DNA of 18,457 nucleotides from an uncultured Eubacteriales bacterium. Lineage in GTDB: Bacteria > Bacillota > Clostridia > Oscillospirales > Acutalibacteraceae. The notes beneath the pieces are model-generated. The model did not search any database. It had not been told where the DNA came from and worked only from the letters and a program-made list of their open reading frames with translations. Made by a program: the position numbers and the translations under genes. Below, in pieces: positions 15,378 through 18,457 of this stretch (its first letter is position 1; each line of letters begins with the position of its first letter). Where the stretch lies: contig CAKSHI010000021.1 of NCBI GenBank assembly GCA_934457115.1, positions 1-18,457 of the forward strand, in the 5' to 3' direction.

Positions 15378-15414
15378 ATTATTTCGAATTTATTTTAAAC
15401 TTGGAGGATTTTTT

Positions 15415-15642
15415 ATGGTACTAGAAAAAATTAAAAAGATATTAAGCGAACAATTTGACGTAGATGAGAATGATATTAATCAAGATACAAAAATAGAAGA
15501 TGATTTAGGTGCAGATTCTTTAGATGTAGTTGATCTTTTGATGTCTATTGAAGATGAGTTTGAAATAGAAATTCCCGACGAAGATATAGAAAATATCAAA
15601 ACTGTTGGTGAAATCGAGAAATATATAAGTGCAAAAATCTAA
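15415..15642 (+). CDS. acpP: Acyl carrier protein
   Basis: Carries growing acyl chains in fatty acid synthesis on a phosphopantetheine arm. The 75-residue acidic protein has the attachment site DSL at 34-36 (Ser35) within LGADSLDVVDL, and the usual four-helix layout with EDEFEIEIPDEDIENIKTVGE. The ATG follows GGAGG (15403-15407). It stands alone between its own promoter and terminator and not in a fab cluster. It is divergent from the shikimate operon. Confidence 0.97.
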   Translation: MVLEKIKKILSEQFDVDENDINQDTKIEDDLGADSLDVVDLLMSIEDEFEIEIPDEDIENIKTVGEIEKYISAKI

Positions 15643-15649
15643 AAATAGG

Positions 15650-15690
15650 TCCGCCGTGTAAACCATAAATGCATGGCGGATTTATTTTAT
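15650..15690 (+). terminator. Terminator of acpP
   Basis: TCCGCCGTG (15650-15658) pairs with CATGGCGGA (15672-15680), with one G-U pair, followed by TTTATTTTAT. Confidence 0.8.
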
Positions 15691-15771
15691 ATTATTATTC
15701 CAAATTTATTTTAAATCCTACCTTTGAGTAATATTTTTAGTCCCTATGATTTAACGCTTAAAACTTATCCC

Positions 15772-16056
15772 TCATATTGTCCTATCCCAAACCTTTACTT
15801 TAGTTATAATATCTCTTAACCTTTGGCCGTCTATTATATATTCTAAGGCTTCGTCTACTGTTTGATATTCCTTAGCATTTTTTTCTGTATATGCTTCGCA
15901 TATATAGATTAAATCATCCGGATGTCCTATTACATAATCCTTATCCTTCCACTCGAACAGTACTTCCGCTCCATTACCTACTGCCCACTTAAATTCTTCT
16001 ATTGTTTTAAATCTGCTTTCCTCCAGTCTCTCTTCTCCACTCATTTTTTTACTCAT
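15772..16056 (-). CDS. 94-residue repeat-family protein, copy 1 (possible immunity protein)
   Basis: Last gene of the toxin-cassette array. ATG 16056 follows GGAGAT; the frame extends upstream but the paralogues start here. It is one of five copies in this window. Conserved features are an N-terminal ESRFKTIEEFKWAVGNGAEV, FEWKDKDY, a GHPD turn, and a C-terminal DEALEYIIDGQRLRDIITK followed by VKVWDRTI. The centre (about residues 49-67, YICEAYTEKNAKEYQT) differs strongly between copies. It starts 13 bases after the stop of the previous copy, as in the other tandem pair. The family was not recognised. Position after toxin and immunity genes suggests immunity or an accessory role, which is inference. 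Confidence 0.7.
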   Translation of the reverse strand: MSKKMSGEERLEESRFKTIEEFKWAVGNGAEVLFEWKDKDYVIGHPDDLIYICEAYTEKNAKEYQTVDEALEYIIDGQRLRDIITKVKVWDRTI

Positions 16057-16069
16057 AATAATATCTCCT

Positions 16070-16717
16070 TTATATTGTCCTATCAAACACCTCTACTTTA
16101 GTTATAATTTCTTTTAATTTTTGACCGTCTATTATATACTCTAAAGCTTCATCTACTGTTTCATAGTCCTTTGCGTCGGAATACTTATCTCCCTCACAAA
16201 CACTTATAATTCCATCAGGATGTGTTATTGAATAGTCCTTGTTATTCCATTCAAACTGTATTTCTGACCCATGATCTACTGCCCACTTAAATTCTTCTAC
16301 AGTTTGAAAGTTTAATTCATTAAAATCTTCTTTTTTATTCAATTTTTCATCCATAACAACAGCTCCTTTAAAGTTTTTAAATTCCGGTGCCCCGTCCGGA
16401 TAATTTATTGGCGGATCCGGCTTTGGTGCACCTGTAGTATCATCCCAATTTATCTCATGATCATGTGGGTTAGAATGCTTTGCGGGTGAAAAGTGATCCG
16501 TATAATGTCTTTCTTTTGTTGCTCTTCCATCAGGCCCTATTTTAGTGTCTACTTCATATCCACCCTTTTTACCATCCCTATGGGTTCTTTTTGTTGAGTT
16601 GGGCTTTCCTAAGAATCTTTTATCTTCCTCCTTCTTTGGTTTCCAGTTTCCTGACCTTGTCCTCTCGCCTCCGCCGCCCATGCCGGCGGTTATCCACTGT
16701 TGACTTAATGATACCAC
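16070..16717 (-). CDS. Toxin-tip remnant fused in frame to a 94-residue repeat-family protein (copy 2)
   Basis: The open frame begins at a GTG without a ribosome binding site, a few codons after an in-frame TAA and a terminator. Residues 1-17 (MVSLSQQWITAGMGGGG) match the start of the other toxin tip in this window. A divergent toxin-like region follows (about 18-118) with DTKIGPDGRATKERHYTDH and HSNPHDHEINW, His/Asp-rich motifs like those in some polymorphic-toxin C-terminal domains; the exact family is not assigned. The frame then runs through a GGAG ribosome binding site into copy 2 of the 94-residue family, whose own ATG is at 16354. Either a real fusion or, more likely, a toxin tip that lost its stop codon, with copy 2 translated from 16354. 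The toxin part may be a silent cassette. Confidence 0.6.
   Translation of the reverse strand: MVSLSQQWITAGMGGGGERTRSGNWKPKKEEDKRFLGKPNSTKRTHRDGKKGGYEVDTKIGPDGRATKERHYTDHFSPAKHSNPHDHEINWDDTTGAPKPDPPINYPDGAPEFKNFKGAVVMDEKLNKKEDFNELNFQTVEEFKWAVDHGSEIQFEWNNKDYSITHPDGIISVCEGDKYSDAKDYETVDEALEYIIDGQKLKEIITKVEVFDRTI
16354..16717 (-). other. Orphan toxin C-terminal cassette (toxin part of the preceding frame)
   Basis: Marks the toxin-like portion separately. The junction peptide is encoded by 16667-16717 and the variable tip by about 16387-16666. The segment lacks an N-terminal delivery region, a promoter and a ribosome binding site. It looks like the 3' end of a larger toxin gene stored as a cassette. 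Confidence 0.5.
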
Positions 16718-16856
16718 ATACTGCTTGTTTTATTCAACTGCATAAAAAAGGCGCACCCTATATTAGAGTGCACCTTCTTATTTTTTAGATTGTCCTATCC
16801 CAAACCTTTACTTTAGTTATAATCTCTCTTAGCTTTTGGCCGTCTATCATATACTC
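16669..16856. repeat. Module-border direct repeat, left copy
   Basis: Near-identical to 18284-18457, same orientation, about 1.6 kb apart. In the minus-strand sense it contains the conserved end of a 94-residue family gene, a terminator, and the junction-peptide start of the next toxin tip. Few mismatches and one short length difference (around 16727-16743) are visible. Long shared runs include CACCTTCTTATTTTTTAGAT and the region encoding KVWDRTI. Confidence 0.85.
16744..16774 (-). terminator. Terminator at the end of toxin module 1
   Basis: On the minus strand GGTGCACTC (16774-16766) pairs with GGGTGCGCC (16758-16750), followed by TTTTTT. It separates the copy-3 gene from the next junction peptide, so the downstream cassette would be cut off from transcription. 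Confidence 0.8.
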
Positions 16857-17069
16857 TAGAGCTTCGTCCGGAGTATTACAAATAAGCTCAGTTTCGGGCT
16901 TATAATATTCATATACACTTATAGTTCCGTTTGGATGGGCTATTCCATATATTTTATCATTCCATTCAAATTCAACCTCTGCTCCATTACCTACTGCCCA
17001 CCTAAAGTCATCTATTGTTTTAAACCTGCTTTCCTCTAGCCTCTCCTCTTCGCTCAATTTTCTGCTCAT
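16785..17069 (-). CDS. 94-residue repeat-family protein, copy 3
   Basis: Exactly 94 residues from ATG 17069, with an AGAGGAG-type ribosome binding site. The stop codon of copy 4 lies 13 bases upstream, so the pair is translated in tandem. Its N-terminal region MSRKLSEEERLEESRFKT is closest to copy 1. Its centre (SVYEYYKPETELICNTP) is unlike any other copy, while DEALEYMIDGQKLREIITK and KVWDRTI are conserved. A terminator follows directly. The family was not recognised; position at a module's end suggests immunity or an accessory role. Confidence 0.72.
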   Translation of the reverse strand: MSRKLSEEERLEESRFKTIDDFRWAVGNGAEVEFEWNDKIYGIAHPNGTISVYEYYKPETELICNTPDEALEYMIDGQKLREIITKVKVWDRTI

Positions 17070-17082
17070 AACAACATCTCCT

Positions 17083-17367
17083 CTAAATTGTCCTGCTCCA
17101 AACTTTTACCTTGGTTATAATATTTCTTAGCTTTTGGCCGTCTATTATATATTCTAGAGCTTCATCTGCTGTTTGATACTCTTTAGCCTCTAAATGGTGT
17201 CCCTCTTCATGTATATTTATTATACAATCAGGATGTGTAATATAATAAAGTTTATCTCTCCATTCAAACTCCACTTCACTATTACACTCCATTGCAAATT
17301 TAAACTCCTCTATTGTTTTAAACCTATTTTCCTCAAAATACTTATCACTAGGTATTTTCTGATTCAT
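17083..17367 (-). CDS. 94-residue repeat-family protein, copy 4
   Basis: 94 residues from ATG 17367, after a GGGGAG ribosome binding site; the frame extends to 17394 but all paralogues start at the equivalent Met. It is the most divergent full copy at its N terminus (MNQKIPSDKYFEENRF) and has AMECNSEVEF where others have AVGNGAEV. It keeps FEWRDKLYYITHPD and the C-terminal DEALEYIIDGQKLRNIITK with VKVWSRTI. It lies about 50 bases after the SUKH-type immunity gene. Function unknown. Confidence 0.72.
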   Translation of the reverse strand: MNQKIPSDKYFEENRFKTIEEFKFAMECNSEVEFEWRDKLYYITHPDCIINIHEEGHHLEAKEYQTADEALEYIIDGQKLRNIITKVKVWSRTI

Positions 17368-17415
17368 AATAATCGCTCCCCTAATATTTGCCATACTTTA
17401 AGCTTGTTTAAAAAA

Positions 17416-17961
17416 TTATAGAAAATCACTCCAAAAAGGAATATATGTAAGTTCATCAAGAGTAATTTGTGGCCTTTCTATTATTCCAAACTCTGTTCGT
17501 AAATAAGTAAATAGATTTTTCCCATAGCAAATAATATCAGAGTCATGAATAGAAAAAACCGGATTTTCTTCCTCTTTTCCCTCAGCCATGTATCTATGAC
17601 CATAAATAGGTATCATTTGAGGTGCATACTGAATTTTATTTAAAATAGCCTTCTCTCTTTCCTCTTCATTATCCGGTTCTTGTCCCCAATTATTGCTCCA
17701 GTCAATATCACCTGGATATTCCAGTAAATCTTTAATTGGTCTGATAAGTGAATCCTTAATATCTCTTATGTTATCTTTACTTGCATCTCTCCAATTGTAA
17801 AAGCCACAAGAAATCGGCAGTGCAATTGTATATAATTCTAATAGTTCGCTTGGAAAATGTATATTGTATCTTTTTTCAATTCCCTCAATCTCAACTTGAT
17901 TTAGACCCTTATCAAACACCACCCCTTTTGATGTCAATTCTCTTATTAAGCCTTTATACAT
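17416..17961 (-). CDS. SUKH (SMI1/KNR4) family immunity protein
   Basis: A 181-residue cytoplasmic protein from ATG 17961, with a strong GGAGG ribosome binding site. The N-terminal part (VEIEGIEKRYNIHFPSELLE, then a Gly/Trp segment GFYNWRD), the middle IPIYGHRYM and the NPVFSIHDSDIICYG segment fit the SMI1/KNR4 or SUKH superfamily, whose members neutralise many polymorphic nuclease toxins. It begins 14 bases after the stop of the RNase toxin tip, the standard toxin-immunity order, so it should protect against that RNase. That pairing is inferred; barnase-type toxins are more often paired with barstar. Confidence 0.78.
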   Translation of the reverse strand: MYKGLIRELTSKGVVFDKGLNQVEIEGIEKRYNIHFPSELLELYTIALPISCGFYNWRDASKDNIRDIKDSLIRPIKDLLEYPGDIDWSNNWGQEPDNEEEREKAILNKIQYAPQMIPIYGHRYMAEGKEEENPVFSIHDSDIICYGKNLFTYLRTEFGIIERPQITLDELTYIPFWSDFL

Positions 17962-17975
17962 TTTATATTCCTCCT

Positions 17976-18332
17976 TTAATCTACACGTGTGAATGTTTCA
18001 TAATGATTATCAGTATACCATGCAGATCCATTATCACCTATAACAATTCTTTCTGCACCCCTATCTGTCCCTTTCGAATATGGATTAACATCATATTCAC
18101 GATAATTTACACCATCTGGAAGTTTTTGACCATTTTTTATAGGCTTATTCCTATACACTTTGCCTCCCTTATATCCAGGAGGGGGTGCTCCATTTTTTTC
18201 TTTTATATGCTGTATCATTTGATATACCTTTTTAGGAATTGACCTATTTTTACCTCCAGCAGATGTTCCTCTTCCTGATCTCCCTCCGCCGCCCATGCCG
18301 GCGGTTATCCATTGCTGATTTAATGATACCAC
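17976..18332 (-). CDS. Barnase/RNase N1-like toxin tip (orphan C-terminal cassette)
   Basis: Residues 1-17 (MVSLNQQWITAGMGGGG) are the junction peptide shared with the frame at 16717. After a Ser/Gly-rich linker, about residues 30-118 form a guanyl-specific ribonuclease domain of the N1/T1-barnase group. GAPPPGYKGGKVYRN, NYREYDVNPY, DRGAERIVIG and TDNHYETFTRV carry the expected catalytic residues Glu79 (general base), Arg91/Arg95 and His110 (general acid). The frame opens only at a GTG, 4 codons after an in-frame TAA, without a ribosome binding site and just behind a terminator. It has no secretion or delivery region, so it is likely a silent cassette donating the 3' end of a full-length toxin gene. 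All key residues are intact, so the domain itself could be active. Confidence 0.85.
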   Translation of the reverse strand: MVSLNQQWITAGMGGGGRSGRGTSAGGKNRSIPKKVYQMIQHIKEKNGAPPPGYKGGKVYRNKPIKNGQKLPDGVNYREYDVNPYSKGTDRGAERIVIGDNGSAWYTDNHYETFTRVD

Positions 18333-18353
18333 ATACTGCTTGCTTTAACAACC

Positions 18354-18384
18354 AAAAAAGGCACACCCCAATATAGGGTGCACC
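18354..18384 (-). terminator. Terminator at the end of the upstream toxin module
   Basis: On the minus strand GGTGCACCC (18384-18376) pairs with GGGTGTGCC (18368-18360), with two G-U pairs, followed by TTTTTT. It has the same design as 16744-16774 and sits at the equivalent place before a junction peptide. Confidence 0.8.
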
Positions 18385-18394
18385 TTCTTATTTT

Positions 18395-18457
18395 TTAGAT
18401 TGTCCTATCCCAAACCTTTACTTTGGTTATAATATCTCTTAGCTTTTGGCCGTCTAT
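18395..18457 (-). CDS. 94-residue repeat-family protein, copy 5 (partial)
   Basis: The last 20 residues, IDGQKLRDIITKVKVWDRTI, and a TAA stop at 18397-18395 are present; the rest lies beyond the right edge. They differ from copy 1 and copy 3 by only one or two residues. This shows that another module ends here and that the array continues upstream of this window. Confidence 0.85.
   Translation of the reverse strand: MDGQKLRDIITKVKVWDRTI

Larger units (their letters stand above)
18284..18457. repeat. Module-border direct repeat, right copy (cut by window edge)
   Basis: Counterpart of 16669-16856. It comprises a junction-peptide start, a terminator and the 3' end of a 94-residue family gene. 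The two copies flank module 1 (RNase tip, SUKH immunity, copies 4 and 3) in direct orientation, the arrangement needed for deletion or duplication by homologous recombination. Confidence 0.85.

Noticed and set aside
15297..15414. FapR operator upstream of acpP
   Set aside because: No clear TTAGTACC-N-GGTACTAA-type palindrome; the GTATTGG segment pairs differently and is inside the leader.
17781..18242. Plus-strand frame of 153 residues over the toxin and immunity genes
   Set aside because: Its composition (runs of Ile, Phe and Pro) reflects antisense reading; the minus strand encodes recognisable RNase and SUKH-type domains.
15772..18457. CRISPR array
   Set aside because: The repeats are long, coding and few; there are no short direct repeats with regular spacers.
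16785..18457. Insertion sequence or transposase as the cause of the array
   Set aside because: No transposase frame or terminal inverted repeats are visible; the direct repeats are explained by module duplication.

Overview
The window looks like a chromosomal segment of a low-GC Gram-positive anaerobe, most likely class Clostridia (Bacillota). This rests on the AT-rich DNA, strong GGAGG-type ribosome binding sites, near-consensus SigA promoters with 17-bp spacers, a class D sortase, a short prolyl-tRNA synthetase with a C-terminal Cys cluster, a PASTA kinase-like protein, and a DAHP synthase of the Thermotoga/Bacillus type. No species is assigned.

Layout. (1) 1-2622: end of an unidentified plus-strand gene, a two-way terminator, then on the minus strand a TQXA/SpaA surface adhesin followed by a class D sortase that probably anchors it. 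(2) 2735-3581: promoter, leader hairpin and a small secreted beta-helix-like protein. (3) 3781-7045: proS and a zinc-ribbon/kinase-fold/PASTA membrane protein whose kinase domain has lost every catalytic residue, each with its own promoter and terminator. (4) 7113-8807: an XRE regulator divergent from a histidine phosphatase and a small Cys-rich protein. (5) 8863-15210, minus strand: a shikimate/chorismate cluster in the order aroE, aroK, aroF, aroB, aroA, aroC, chorismate mutase. Many genes overlap. A terminator-like hairpin lies just before aroF and a separate promoter before aroA. 3-Dehydroquinate dehydratase is the one missing step between DAHP and chorismate. (6) 15268-15642: acpP, divergent from aroE, with overlapping -35 boxes and a leader that could fold in alternative ways.

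(7) 15772-18457, minus strand: the most interesting part, an array of polymorphic-toxin C-terminal cassettes. Two modules start with the same short junction peptide (SLNQQWITAGMGGGG-like), directly after a transcription terminator and an in-frame stop and without a visible ribosome binding site. After the junction the sequence diverges into unrelated toxin tips: a barnase/RNase N1-like ribonuclease with a SUKH-type immunity protein in one, and a His/Asp-rich toxin-like domain in the other. Each module ends in two copies of a 94-residue protein family with conserved ends and a variable centre. A fifth copy is cut by the right edge. Direct repeats of about 170-190 bp at the module borders offer a route for cassette gain, loss or exchange with a full-length toxin gene that probably lies beyond the right edge.

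Two homologous intergenic elements of about 125-145 bp (after the gene ending at 3581, and between aroK and aroF) can fold as rods and lie next to terminators. Their family was not recognised.
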